DNA of 64,000 nucleotides from Stomoxys calcitrans. Lineage: Eukaryota > Arthropoda > Insecta > Diptera > Muscidae. Below are positions 22,447 to 34,127 of the stretch, piece by piece. Made by a program: the position numbers and the translations under genes. Below the pieces are notes generated by a model. It was not told the origin of the DNA, made no database searches, and worked only from the letters and a program-made list of their open reading frames with translations. Every line of letters begins with the position of its first letter. The first letter of the stretch is position 1. The DNA is taken from the NCBI RefSeq assembly GCF_963082655.1, contig NC_081554.1, positions 58,919,256-58,983,255 of the forward strand, written 5' to 3'.

Positions 22447-22562
22447 AAAAGTGTTTATGGCGCTACCCTACCCCCATAATACCACCCAAATAGGAAGTAT
22501 TTGCTGACCACTACAATATGGGGCTCAAATAAGAGGTATTTTAGAGTAGAACACGAATCTTA
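22447..22562 (+). mobile_element. Helitron-like fragment interrupted by the next copy
   Basis: It carries one body unit (CTACAATATGGGGCTCAAAT, GAGTAGAACACGAATC) and stops where the ATTAATCAATTTGTGTTTG head of the next element begins. Confidence 0.55.
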
Positions 22563-24017
22563 TATATTGTATATCAATCAATATATTAATCAATTTGTGT
22601 TTGTTTGCAGGTTTATTTGTTTGTGTGTTCCTTATAGACTCAGAAACGGCTGAAATAATTTTCTTGAAGTTTTCACAGATGGTCCATAATGACCCCGTGG
22701 TGAAAATAGGGTACTAAAGTTTTTGATATCTGAAGGGCGGGCGGACCCTCCCCCTTACCCTATTTTTCAGAAACGCCAGATTTCGGAGATGGGTTGTGCA
22801 ATTAAGCGAAATTTTGTGTGCTCTCATATAGTACTCTAAAACTAAAAATTTGGTATCCAAATTTCGGATGGGGTACCTAGGGGGGCTGCCCCACCCTAAA
22901 ACCCACCAAACATATATTTAGACCAATCACGACAATATGGGACTCAAAAGAAAGGTATTAAGGATAAGAAAATGTATCTGATATCCAATTGTCAGACCAA
23001 GTGTTAGGGGGACCACCCCAACCCCCAAAACACCCCTAAATCGGACATATTAACCGACCATGACAATATGGGACTCAAATGAAATTTATTTGCGAGTAGA
23101 ATACGAATCTGATATCCAAATGTGAGCTCACGTTTCTGGAGGTCCACCCCTTTCCCAAAACACCCCCCAAACAGGACTTATTTACTGAACATGGGAGTCA
23201 AATGAAAGGTATTTGAATCTAGAATACGAATCTGATATCCAACAATGAGACCAAGTGTTTGGGGGCCGTCTCTCACCAAAAACATCCCCCAAAGGGGACA
23301 AATTTACGACCATAGCAATATGAGGCTCAAATGAAAGGTCTTCGGGAGTAAAGCACGAATTTGATATCAATATTCGTGAAAAGTGTCTATGGGGCCACCC
23401 CACCCCCACATCACCACCAAAGTAGGAAGTAGTTGCTGACTATTGCAATATGAGGCTCAAATAGGAGGAGTTTTTGGAGTAGAACACGAATCCGATATAT
23501 ATTTTCAAGGCCAACTCACTGAGTGGCCGCTAAATGAGAATAGAGTACGTTGCTGATATATTTTCCGGGCTTAGTGTTTGGGGTACCACCCCAATCGCCA
23601 AAACACCCCTAAATCGGGCATATTTACCCACCATGTCAATGTGGAGCTTAAATGAAAGGCATTGGGGGTAGAGCAAGAATTGATACCCATTTTCGCAAGA
23701 ATTGATACCCAAAATACCCCACAAACAGCAATTTTTAAGTGATCATCGCAATATGGGGCTCAAATAAAGGTATTTGGGAGTAGAATACGTATTTTAAGAA
23801 TGGAGTACACCTTACATCCAAACTTACATTCGTATATCAATAAAGACCATAGGGGATTCAGATTAAGGCACTGATATTGTTAAACTGTTAGTCAAGCGAT
23901 GGTATTCGTAGCATGGTATTTCACTAAAAGATCTTTAATTGTCGAAAATAAATATTCCAAGTAAACTTTTGTTCCAGTAAAAGAAGGCTCAGCGGAGCGG
24001 GCCCGGGTCAGCTAGTC
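22563..24017 (+). mobile_element. Helitron-like element, head to CTAG end
   Basis: The head has CAATTTGTGTTTGTTTG, CTTATAGACTCAGAAACGGC and GGCGGACCCTCCCCCTTACC. The body holds roughly eight units with CAATATGGGACTCAAATGAAA. The tail is GTAAAAGAAGGCTCAGCGG, a GC-rich imperfect palindrome and CAGCTAGT. The next element starts immediately with CTTATATATATAATTC. No Rep/helicase gene is present, so it is non-autonomous. Confidence 0.6.
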
Positions 24018-25435
24018 TTATATATATAATTCAATTTGTGTTTGTTTGTTTGTCGGTTCGTTTTTTTGTTCCGTATAGACTGAAAAATGGCTGAACCGAT
24101 TATCTTAAAATTTTCACAGATTGTGTAGGTTGGTCTGAAAGGAAACATAGGCTATATAATTTTTTGATATCGGGAGGGGGCGGACCCTCTCCCTTACCCC
24201 AAAAGTACTACCCAAAAATAAAAGTGGACCGATCGGGACAAAATGGGATTCAAATGAAAGGTATTCAAGAGTAGAGTACGAATTTCATAATAAAAAATGA
24301 GTCCAAGTATTAGAAGGGCCGCCCCAACCCCAAAAACTCCCCCAAATATACTTATTGGACGTTCATTTCAATATGGGGCTCAAATGAAAGGTATTCGGGA
24401 GTAGGATTAGAACCTGGTATACAAAATCAGATCGAAGTATAGGCGGTCACGCCACCACTTAAAAACGTCATTAGACCCATTATGACTATATGATACTTTG
24501 CTGAACCGATTTTCTCAAAATATTCATAGATTGTGTACGTTTGTCTGGAAGGAAACATAGGATATATAATTTTTGGATATCCGGTGGAGGCGGGAAGTCG
24601 CCTACCCCCAAATACACCCTAATGCATATTAGCCGACCTCGGCTATATAGAACTCAAATGGAAGGTATTAGGGATTAGATTTCGAATAAGACATTAAAAT
24701 TTGCGTTCAAGTATAGGTGGAGCTTTTCCTCCTTAAGATACGGCAAATGGGTTATTTGAGCCATTATGACAATTTGGGACTCAAATGATGATTCGATATC
24801 CAATTTTGGAGCCAAGGGGTTTTGGGGTACGCCCTAAAGCATCCCCTAAATTGAACTTCATTTTCGTTGGGAATAAAGAACGAATTTGATATATATTTTC
24901 AGTGAAAAGTGCCGGTGGCTGCACCAGACCCAAAATACCCTCCAAACGGTTCTGGCAATATGGGACTCAAATTAAGGAGATTTGGAAGTGCGGCACGAAT
25001 TTAATATCCATATGTGAGTCGAAATGCCGGAGATGCCATCCCTCCCCCAATGAGAACATTACCCTAAGAAAGAACATTACCACCAGAAACCGAGAAGGGG
25101 CAAATTCTCACACATCAATGAGTGCTTTCCGATTCGAGTTTAAACTCAATAATGAAGGGACCTTATTTTATAGCCGAGTCCGAACGGCGTCCCTCAGTGC
25201 GACACCTTTCTGGGAAAATTTTTTAAATGACCACGCATGGCATTGTATCTCGCAAATGTCGTTAACACTAAGAGGGGATAAACACCGCTTTGTCCGATGT
25301 TCTCGCTAGGATTCGAACGCGTTCAACGTCATAGGCATGAATTCAATATCCGCAGTCAGGGCGAAGTGTCCCCACCCTAAAAAGATATTAGAGAGTTAAA
25401 GAAGGCGCAGCGGAGCGGGCCCGGTTCGGCAAGTA
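24018..25435 (+). mobile_element. Helitron-like element, second of a head-to-tail pair, with a nested SINE
   Basis: Same head and tail as the preceding element. The tail GAAGGCGCAGCGGAGCGG (about 25,400) is followed by GGCAAGT and then DINE-like sequence. The unit near 25,330 resumes after the SINE with CAGTCAGGGCGAAGTGTCC, matching the uninterrupted copy at about 10,940. Confidence 0.6.
25060..25342 (-). mobile_element. tRNA-derived SINE, degraded
   Basis: AGTGCTTTCCGATTCGAG, TATAGCCGAGTCCGAACGGC and CTCGCTAGGATTCGAACG (B-box complement) identify the family. The tRNA 5' end and the A box are lost. Confidence 0.7.
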
Positions 25436-27120
25436 TGCTATATAAACCGATCTTGCATCTTGAGCCACTGAAGAGCGTAATTCTTATCCGATATGGCTGA
25501 AATTTTGCACATATCATTTGGTATGACTTTAAATAACTGTGCTAAGTATGGTTTATTAGATTTAAGATCTAAGTATGGCTAGTAGATTTCATTTAGACCG
25601 ATCTGCCTATTTAAGGCCTTAGGCCTATAAAAGCCACATTTACTGTCCGATTTTGCTGAAATTTGGAACAGTGAGTTGTGTTAGGCCACTCGACATCCTT
25701 CTTTATGGCCAAAATCGGTCAAGATTTGGATGTAGCTGCCATGTAGACCTATCTCTCGATTTAAGGTCTTAAGCCCATAAAAGGCGTATTTATTGTCCAA
25801 TTTCGCCGAAATTTGGGACAGTGAGTGAGTGAGACAGTGAGAATTTGGGACAGTGATTTGTGTTAGGCCCTTTGATATCCTTCTTCAATTTGACCCACAT
25901 CGGTCCAGCTGTGGACATAGCTGCCATATAGAACGATCTCTAGATTTATGGTCTTGGGCCCATAAAAGGCGCATTTATTGTCCAATTTTGCCGAAATTTG
26001 GGACAGTGAGTGAGTGAGGCAGTGAGAATTTGGGGCAGTGAGTTGTGTTAGGCCCTTTGATATCCTTCTTCAATTTGACCCACATCGGTCCAGCTGTGGA
26101 TATAGCTGTCATATAGAACGATCTCTAGATTTATGGTCTTGGGCCCATAAAAGGCGCATTTATTGTCCAATTTTGCCGAAATTTGGGACAGTGAGTGAGT
26201 AAGACAATGAGAATTTGGGACATTGAGTTGTGTTAGGCCCTTTGATATGCTTCTTCAATTTGGTTCAGTTCTGTCCAGATTTGAATAAAGCTGCTATATA
26301 GACTAATCTCTCGATTAAAGGTCTTGGGCCCATAAAAGGCGCATTTGTTGTTTAATTTCGTCGAAATTGGGGACGGTGAGTTGTGTTAGGCCCTTCGATA
26401 TCCCTCTTCAATTTGGTTCAGATCGGTCCAGATTTGGTTATAGCTGCGATATAGACCGATATCTCGATTTAAGGTTTTGGGCTCATAAAAGGCGCATTAA
26501 ATATCAGATGTCGCCGAAATTGGGGACGGTGAGTTGTGTGAGGCCCTTCGACATACCTCTTCAATTTGGTTCAGATCGGTCTAGATTTGGTAATAGCTGC
26601 GATATATACCAATCTGCCGATTTAAGGCCTTGGGCCTATAAAGAGGCACAATTTTTGTCCGATGTTGCAGAAATTTGGCCCAGATTGAGTTATGTTAGGG
26701 CCTTCGACATTCTTCTTCAATCTTCAATCTTCTTCTTCAAAGATCGGTCCAGATTTGGATATAGCTACCATATAGACCGATCTGTCGACTTAAAGCCTTG
26801 GCCCCATAAATGGCGCATTTATTATCCGATTTCGCTGAAATGTGACACAGTGATTAATGTAAGGCTTTCGACATCCATGTCAAATATGGTACAGATCGGT
26901 CTATATTTAGATGAAAGTTGAACAGTGACTTGTATTTTTTGGACCACTCAATGTCCGTGCAGAATTTGGTCCAAAATGGACCATATTTCGAGATAGCTGC
27001 TTTGGGTGCATAAATTATGCATTTTTCACCGGATTATGACGAAGGGTGGTTTACATGTATACCCGAGGTGGTGGGTATCTAAAGTTCAGCCCGGCCGAAC
27101 TTAATGCCTTTTTACTTGTT
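25436..27120 (+). mobile_element. DINE-like array, CCTAACACAACTCACTG subfamily
   Basis: About nine units of roughly 155 bp contain GACCGATCTCTCGATTTAAGG, GGGACAGTGAGTTGTGTTAGGCC and GGTCCAGATTTGGATATAGC. GAGTGAG expansions occur inside several units (25,829, 26,009, 26,197). It ends with TACCCGAGGTGGTGGGTA, a GCCCGGCCGAACTT palindrome and TTTTTACTTGTT. The 184-codon frame at 26,367-26,921 is read through these units and is not a gene. Confidence 0.75.
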
Positions 27121-28383
27121 GAAAGCTAAAAGTATGCCCTTCTTTTTGCGGTCGACTACTGCTCAGAAAGTCTAAAAAATCGACATTCATCCATCCTTAC
27201 AAAGTTGAATTTGCAACTTAAGAAATAAATCATAGGGCTACTTGTGGTGTTTTACGATCCACCCCAATGTCATCAGCACATTATGGTGGGCACATACACT
27301 TTAATAGATATGCATTAATAAATATACACACATAACACGTGCATATGTGTTAAATATGAATTATTAGACCGCACAATTGTTGCTATGCTTCACACGAGAC
27401 AACGAGAGAGAGCGAGAGAGAGAGAGAGTGTGTGTGTGTGTGTACCTCTTTGCACTATAGAGTATTTTATTTGTATGATTTGTGCTACACTGTACGCCAA
27501 CAACGGACATGGATGCGGAAAGTGGTGATGGTATGATGCTGTTGGAGATGAAGTTTGAACAGGAAATACATTTGTGTTGGGAGTTGTGCATTTGAGGATA
27601 TTATGGCATAATTTCAATAATTATGGAAAAACCCCACTATCCGTGTGGGGTACATTATCTATTCTCCCGATCATGACAATGTCAATAGAAAATCAATTTC
27701 AATAGGCAACGATGTGCATAATGCATTAGTTGCCGTCGCCTCTATTATGCAGCATATAAATGGAAAAAGTCCACAAAAAAAAAAGAAACAAAATTGTATA
27801 GATTTCAATCGCTTGCCAATATCCGGAAATAATATTTGAAATGCATTTTCATCCAAAAAACATTGTCAATATCAATAAAATTCTATTGGCTGATTATTTG
27901 ACAATTTCCCCATTGACTGGCAAAGGTGAATTCAATTAAAATTTTATCTTTAGTTTGTTTTGGGAGTGTTCAAAGCTAATAGGCATATCATTGATAGTTT
28001 GTTTGATTGGATGTTTCTAAATGACTAGGATAGTGGGGCCTAACTTTAAGCTTGGTGAGTGTTGATTAATGATTGTTTTTTGTGAAATTTTCAGCATTCA
28101 TATGATAAGAGAATTTACTTTCATCTAATACACTAAAAACGAGTGATAAGGGACAATGAAGATCGTAGCATGACTTACCCGTCCAATTTTACTCGAAATA
28201 GCACACCTTCTGTAATGTCTCCTAAGGAAAAACAAAAAAGAAAGATTAATGTCACTTTTGGTATCATCACAGACAAGCATTTTTGGGCGTTCAGAAAGTC
28301 AGGGAACCTAATCTTCAAAACAATAGAATGGGAAACGAACTTAAGAATCATATGTAGTAAGATTTTATAACAGAACTCAGCAG
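27121..28383. other. Unique-looking AT-rich sequence with a GA/GT microsatellite
   Basis: A (GA)n then (GT)n tract lies at about 27,403-27,445. An AAAAAAAAAAGAAACAAAA tract is at about 27,775. No gene or transposon terminus is apparent. Confidence 0.5.
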
Positions 28384-29216
28384 AAACAAATAAAAACGTG
28401 CTAAGTTCGGCCGGGCCGAATCTTATATACCCTCCACCATGGATCGCATTTGTCGAGTTCTTTTCCCGGCGTCTCTTCTTAGGCAAAAAAGGATATAAGA
28501 AAAGATTTGCTCTGCTATTAGAGCGATATCAAGATATAGTCCGGTTTGGACCACAATTAAATAATGTTTTGGTGACCTGTGTAAAATGTCAGCCAATTCG
28601 AATAAGAATTGCGCCCTTTGGGGGCTCAAGAACTAAAATAGAGAGATCGATTTATATGGGAGCTGTATCGGCCTATAGACCGATTCAGACCATATTAAAC
28701 ACGTATGTTGATGGTCATGAGAGGATCCGTCGTACAAAATTTCAGGCAAATCGGATAATAATTGCGACGTCTAGAGGCTCAAGAAGTCAAGATCCCAGAT
28801 CGGTTTATATGGCAGCTATATCGGGTTATGAACCGATTTGGACCTTATTTGACACAGTTGTTGAAAGTAAGAATAAAATACGTCATGCAAAAATTCATTC
28901 AAATCGGATAGGAATTGCGCCCCCTAGAAGCTCAAGAAGTCAAGTCCCTAGATCTGTTTATATGACAGCTATATCAGGTTATTTACCGATTTGAACCATA
29001 CTTGGCACAGTTATTGGATATCATAACAAAATACTTCGTGCAAAAATTCATTCAAATCGGATAAAAATTGCGCCCTCTAGAGGCTCAAGAAGTCAAGACC
29101 CAAGATAGGTTTATATGGCAGCTATATCAAAACATGGACCGATGTGCTTTCGACAGACAGACGGACGGACGGACATGGCTAGATCGACATAAAATGTCGC
29201 GACGGTCAAGAATTAT
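28384..29216 (-). mobile_element. DINE-like element, nearly complete, truncated at the core
   Basis: It starts with AAATAAAAACGTGCTAAG, a TTCGGCCGGGCCGAA palindrome and TATACCCTCCACCATGGATC (the reverse of the 18.8-20.4 kb right end). Four units follow, then the GACGGACGGACGGACATGGC core, ending at ACGGTCAAGAATT where non-LTR coding sequence begins. The terminal TATACCC block is missing. The 198-codon frame at 28,398-28,994 is incidental. Confidence 0.75.
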
Positions 29217-29610
29217 CAGAGCGGCAAAACTTGCCCCCTGGAAGCTTTTCTGCGAACAAATTGATAGCTTTAATGACGCCATGATGAAAAAGTTTGTCTC
29301 AAAATCCCATGTTCAATCTGAAACGTTAGTAGACGACATGGGAGTGAGAGTACAAACAATTTGATGAAAATTTTTTAACCTTTCCGCATGGAATTTGTGT
29401 GCAGAGCTGCAGTTTTGCAATGCGACGCTCAGAACTAAAGCTCAAAGCCCTCATTCTGTTTTGATCTTGGGGGCAAAAAACGACGGAGGACATGTTGAGG
29501 CTTTGGTGAAAATGCATTTTCAACAGGAAACGATGGTACTCACGGAGACAACGGAATCTTGGAATAATGAGGTCGATCGCAGGCTTATCATTACGGAAAT
29601 TATGGTAAAG
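29217..29610 (+). pseudogene. Non-LTR retrotransposon: endonuclease-RT linker fragment
   Basis: The frame encodes RAAKLAPWKLFCEQIDSFNDAMMKK, typical of the linker between endonuclease and reverse transcriptase. Degraded pieces follow, with an EALVKMHF-like motif near 29,500. Most of the RT is deleted before the RNase H starts. Confidence 0.6.
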
Positions 29611-31095
29611 AAAGCCTCAGTATGTCTCTGGGACTGCCGGACGAGTGTATGGTCTTTTAGGCAGAGCTCTGTGCCATTGCAGTGGCCGCAAGAGAAATTC
29701 TGGTAAGGGACTTACCGCCCACGAAACTCAGAATTTATGTGGACAATATGGCGGCGCTCAAAGCCTTGGAGTCGAGGATGGTCAGGTCCAGATGTGTGGC
29801 GGATGGTTTGGAATCCCTGGATAGGCCCCAGTCCCATGATGTGAATCTGACATGGATTCCTGGGCATGAGCTGATTCCAGGGAATGAGAGGGCAGACGAG
29901 TACGCCAGGAGGGGTTCGTCTGCGCCATGCGGACCAGTCATCGGTCTTCCCTATGTGCCGTTTGTCGAGCTACTGAACACAGTAGATGGGATGGCCAGGG
30001 CGGCGTCTGTGGCGAGGTGGGACCCGGTAGATGGTTGCCGGACTACGAGGACGTGTGAGTTGCTGGCTTTCGATAAGAGGTCGATGAGTACTTTGACAGG
30101 GGTCATAAGCGGATACTGTGCCATAGGCTGCATGGCGGCGAGCATGGCATGGAGTCCAGCTAGCACTTTGTGCCGATCATAGTTTGGCGTAGCCGAGGAT
30201 GGTCAGGTCCAGATGTGTGGCGGATTGTTTGGAATTCCTGGATAGGCTCCAGGCCCATGATGTGAAGCTGACATGGGTTCCTGGGCATGAGGGGATTCCA
30301 GAGAATGAGAGGGCAGACGAGTGCGCCAGGAGGGGTTCGTCTGCGCCGTGCGGACCAGTCATCGGTCTTCCCTACGTGCCGTTTGTCGAGCTACTGAACA
30401 CAGTGGATGGGATGGCCATGGCGGCGTCTGTGGCGAGGTGGGACTTGGTAGATGGTTGCAGGACTACGAAGGCGCTATGGCCCGTCATCGACCAGAGGAG
30501 GACGAGGGAGTTGCTTTGCTTTCGATAAGAGGTCGATGAATACTTTGACAGGGGTCATAACCGGATCCGGATAACCGGATAGGCTGCATGGTGGCGAGCA
30601 TGGCATGGAGTACAGCTATTTAGCACTTTGTGCGGATCATAGTTTGGCGTAGTCGAGGATGGTCAGGTCCAGATGTGTGGCGGATTGTTTGGAATCCCTG
30701 GATAGGCTCCAAGCCCATGAAGTGAAGCTGACATGGGTTCCTTGGCATGGGGTGGATTCCAGGGAATGAGAGGGCAGTCGAGTGCACCAGGAGGGGTTCG
30801 TCTGCGCCGTGCGGACCAGCCATCGGTCTTCCCTACGTGCCGTTTGTCGAGCTACTGAACACAGTGGATGGGATGGCCAGGGCGGCGTCTGTGGCGAGGT
30901 GGAACTCGGTAGATGGTTGCCGGACTACGAAGGCGCTATGGCCCGTCATGGACCAGAGGAGGACGAGGGAGTTGATGGCTTTCGATAAGAGGTCGATGAG
31001 TACTTTGACAGGGGTTATAAGCGGATACTGTGCCATAGGCTGCATGGCCGGCAGCATGCCATGGAGTCCAGCTAGCATTTTGTGCGGATCATAGT
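29611..31095 (+). pseudogene. RNase H domain of a non-LTR element, with a triplicated segment
   Basis: The first copy carries LGLPDECMVF-stop-AELCAIAVAARE (a TAG replaces the usual Gln before the catalytic Glu), LRIYVDNMAALKALE and LTWIPGHELIPGNERADEYARRG. The part from RMVRSRCVADGLE to LCRS is then repeated: about 29,772-30,192, 30,193-30,653 and 30,654-31,094. Each repeat ends with CATAGTTTGGCGTAG, which belongs to the oppositely oriented RT fragment to the right. The first copy lacks about 40 bp (KALWPV..RRT) at an ACGA microhomology. All copies have stops or frameshifts. Confidence 0.8.
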
Positions 31096-31613
31096 TTGGC
31101 GTAGTTTGCATTCGACCTCTTCTGTGTTTTTCGTGTTTATCACTGTTGCCATATCGCTAGCGTAACCCATTGGATACGTTTAGTCAGGCATGTTTAATTT
31201 CAAAATCTCGTCGTAGGCTGCATTCTGGTCTGGTCGTAGGCTGGACTGGTAGTAGGCTGGTCTGGTCATTGGACCTCTTCTGTGTTTTTCGTCTTTATCA
31301 CTGTTGTCATATCGCCAGCGTAACCCATTGGATAGGTTTAGTCAGGCATGTTTAATTTCAAAATCTGGTCGTAGCGGCTGCATTCTGGTCTGGTCGTAGG
31401 CTGCTTTCTGGTCTAGTCCCAATATAGATCCCCGGGTGGCTGCTGAGGTGACATGCATCCTTTCTGGACCTTGAATAGTGTCGTAGATTACTACGCGATG
31501 TTTTAGGTTGTCCTTTATTATCTTTAGCAAGTACTTAGGTGCATGGACGATCCTTTCTAGGGCTTGTATTAGATCTGCCTACCTCAGGCTATTAAAGTCA
31601 TTCGTGATGTCTG
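31096..31613 (-). pseudogene. Non-LTR reverse transcriptase palm, active-site segment duplicated and mutated
   Basis: On the minus strand, from 31,613 leftward: LERIVHAPKYLLKIIKDNLKHRV, YDTIQGPERMHVTS (a region upstream of motif B) and a GSILGLD stretch. Two copies follow of YDxILKLNMPD-stop-TYPMGYA(G/S)DM. The usual YADD reads YAGD in one copy and YASD in the other. Both carry the same in-frame TAA, so the duplication (31,104-31,215 and 31,262-31,380) came after inactivation. The SINE at 31,614-31,928 splits this RT from its upstream part. Confidence 0.75.
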
Positions 31614-31928
31614 CAAATGCAAATTTTGCCCATGAACATTCCACTAAGGAAGAGGGGCAAACTTCTCACATATCAATGAGTACAGTTCGATTAAAGTTCA
31701 AGCTCAGTGATAATGGGCCTCCTTTTTATAGCCGAGTCCGAACGGCGTGCCACAGTGCGACACCTCTTTGGAGAGAAGTTTTACATGGCATAGCACCTCA
31801 CAAATGTTGCCAGCATTAGGAGAGGAAAACAACCGCTAAAAATTTTTTCTGATGGTTTTGTCAGGATTCGAACCCAGGCGTTCAGCGTCATAGGTAGACA
31901 TGCTAACCTCTGCGCTACGGTGGCCTCT
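31614..31928 (-). mobile_element. tRNA-derived SINE with perfect 13-bp target duplication
   Basis: A full-length SINE (about 315 bp) with A box TAGCGCAGAGG and a GGTTCGAATCC B box on the minus strand. TTCGTGATGTCTG occurs exactly at 31,601-31,613 and 31,929-31,941. That is the signature of target-primed retrotransposition and fixes both ends of the SINE. Confidence 0.95.
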
Positions 31929-31941
31929 TTCGTGATGTCTG

Positions 31942-32410
31942 GGGTCGCTTATGATATGATCGGCCTCATAAAGTGAATGACGTCTTGTGCCGCTTGCACT
32001 GTGGCTATTACGTCGTTTAGAGCTTCTGCGTCGATTTTCCGGGGCAAAAGTCGTACTGTCCTCTGAGGAGACTTCCCGCGGCTCTGATGGCTTCATCGAG
32101 TATTGGCTTAATGAGTGGTTCAAGCAGTTATCCAGCTGTAGCTAGAATGCACAACGGTCTATTCGACGATGGTGATGATCGGACCTCCTTTCATTTACTA
32201 ATTAACACCAGTATTTACTCCTTCCAAGCGTCAGGAAATATGCCATCTCGCAGGCAGCTGTTTAACATTGCTGGCAGCGCCCTGGAACGGTAAGCTGTTA
32301 TCAAATTATTGACCTCTGCGGGTATGCCATCAGGGTCGGTTGCCTTCTTATTCTTGAGGCTCTTGGCGAGGGCGCGCAGTTCCTTATTGTTAAACAGAGA
32401 TATGTTCGGT
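31942..32410 (-). pseudogene. Non-LTR reverse transcriptase fingers region
   Basis: Minus-strand frames encode LPAMLNSCLRDGIFPDAWKE (near 32,270-32,210), RPLCILATAG near 32,150 (the RPISLL-type motif) and LLEPLIKPILDEAIRAAGSLLRGQYDFCPGKST. These are the first conserved RT blocks of a non-LTR element. It continues across the SINE into 31,613 and below. Stops and frameshifts are frequent. Confidence 0.7.
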
Positions 32411-33009
32411 ATAGGCTCTGTCTCAGTATGTTCCTTCAGTATTAGCGACCTAATGATATCAAGTGCACCAGTGTAGCATATTTTAACCGACGTAGATGAT
32501 ATTCAGAGAAGATATCCGTACGCAATATAGTCTAAATTGCGCAATCCTAGACTATATCGGTATGACAGCTAACATATCGAGCGATCTTTTGATTAAAAAC
32601 ACATCCTTTCTAGTTATAATAGCCTCGCAACACTGTTGTATATTGCAATGAAAGGAGTCAAACAGCAGCAACCAACGTCTTAGCAAAATCTGCTTATATT
32701 TTCTCGTTCGATAGCTAACAAAGTTTTTCAACCGGAAACGGATGTTGGGATAAAAACTTCAGGTTCACATATTATTTTTTTCTGCACTTATGAAAGGGTT
32801 CCTTGAAAATGCAAAACAATAAGCAGAAAAAAACTGGTAAAGCACAAAAGATACTAAAATAAGTTTTGAATATATTCTGCGGTCACATGAATATGTTTGG
32901 CCTTTTAGACATTTGCATAGAACAAGAACTATTGCGAAGAAGAGTTTGAATAAGTATATGATATGTGATTTAAGAATACGAGGGTTGGGTAAAGGAGTTT
33001 TTCAATTTT
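32411..33009. other. Sequence without recognisable feature
   Basis: It begins with possible RT remnant (KNKKATDPDGIPAEVN-like, about 32,380-32,320, continues left) and then AT-rich sequence with no domain or repeat I recognise. Confidence 0.4.
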
Positions 33010-33300
33010 GGGCCGAACTGAGGACTTAAAGATGGGACGAATCTTAAATACCCTCCACCAAGGATTGCATTTGAAAAGTTTTTTTAGTGACTTTTTCAAA
33101 TATATAGGAGCTATATCACGTTATGGACCGTATGCCACTTTTACTATGTCATACAAATTTGATAATAATTGCGTCCTAAACTGGATCAATAAGTCCAATA
33201 GGGAGACCGGGCCCCGGTTTCCCCAAAATAAAATCCTGTCTACGGGCCTGATAACAGCTATATCATGACATGGACCAACTTGGCCCATTGACAATCCCAA
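33010..33300 (-). mobile_element. DINE-like fragment
   Basis: ATACCCTCCACCAAGGATTG near 33,047 is the terminal block, and two diverged units follow (TATAGGAGCTATATCACG). The core is absent. Confidence 0.55.
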
Positions 33301-33827
33301 CCGACCTTCACCAATGCATTCATCCCATGCACCGGTTCCACCTCACCGACACCGATCGATGATGAAGGCGATTCTGGCAAGCCGAACGTAACCAGGGTTC
33401 GGGGTTCTTTTTAATCCCGGCATGGTCCAGAAGAGTGCCTAGAAGGCACTCCGGGATGCTCCTTTTTGATGATTAAAAAAGGACGAACACATACACTGAG
33501 GCGGCAGCCTTAGCGATGAAGAACTCCATTGGGTCAAACTGGTATGTACTACCGGCTGCCATTTGATTGGTCAGCACATCAATCAGAATATGATCGATTG
33601 GTTCGGCTTCATACAGTACACCAATCACCGCTTCAGTGAGCTGACATCCAGCTCATTAATGTAACAGCAGCTCGCTTTATACCAGGAGGATGAATACCCC
33701 AAGTGCGGCCCAATTTCCCGGCGCAGGCAATGATACAGAGAGTGTGATGCGATTCGTTCACCGGCCCCACTTTCCCCAAAATCAGCAAGCTGAATCTGGA
33801 AATAAATAGGGTAGTAAATGAACATGG
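33301..33827. other. Unclassified sequence
   Basis: Moderately GC-rich, containing a short palindrome (GTGCCTAGAAGGCAC, about 33,436). Overlapping minus-strand frames of 73-104 codons show no family resemblance. It may be untranslated retrotransposon sequence, but this cannot be shown here. Confidence 0.35.
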
Positions 33828-34127
33828 AGGCCACCGTAGTGCAACGGTTCGCATGTCTGCCTATGACGCTGAACGCCTGGATTCGAATACTAGCGAGACC
33901 ATCAAAAGCGGTGGTTGTCCCTCCTAATGCTGGCAACATTTTGTGATGCCATGTAAAAATTCTCTCCTATGAGGTGTCGCACTGTGGCACGTCGTTCGGA
34001 CTCGGCTATAAAAAGGAGGCCCCTTATCATTGAACTTTAACTTGAATCGGACTGCTCTCATTGATATGTAAGAAGTTTGCCCCCGTTCCTTAGTGGAATG
34101 TTCATGGGCCAAATTTGCATTTGCTGT
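33828..34127 (+). mobile_element. tRNA-derived SINE
   Basis: GGCCACCGTAGTGCAACGG starts the head and GGATTCGAATAC is a one-step-damaged B box. The full body ends at ATGGGCCAAATTTGCATTTGC. Confidence 0.85.

Noticed and set aside
26367..26921. 184-codon plus-strand frame
   Set aside because: Read through DINE-like units, with no domain or start context.
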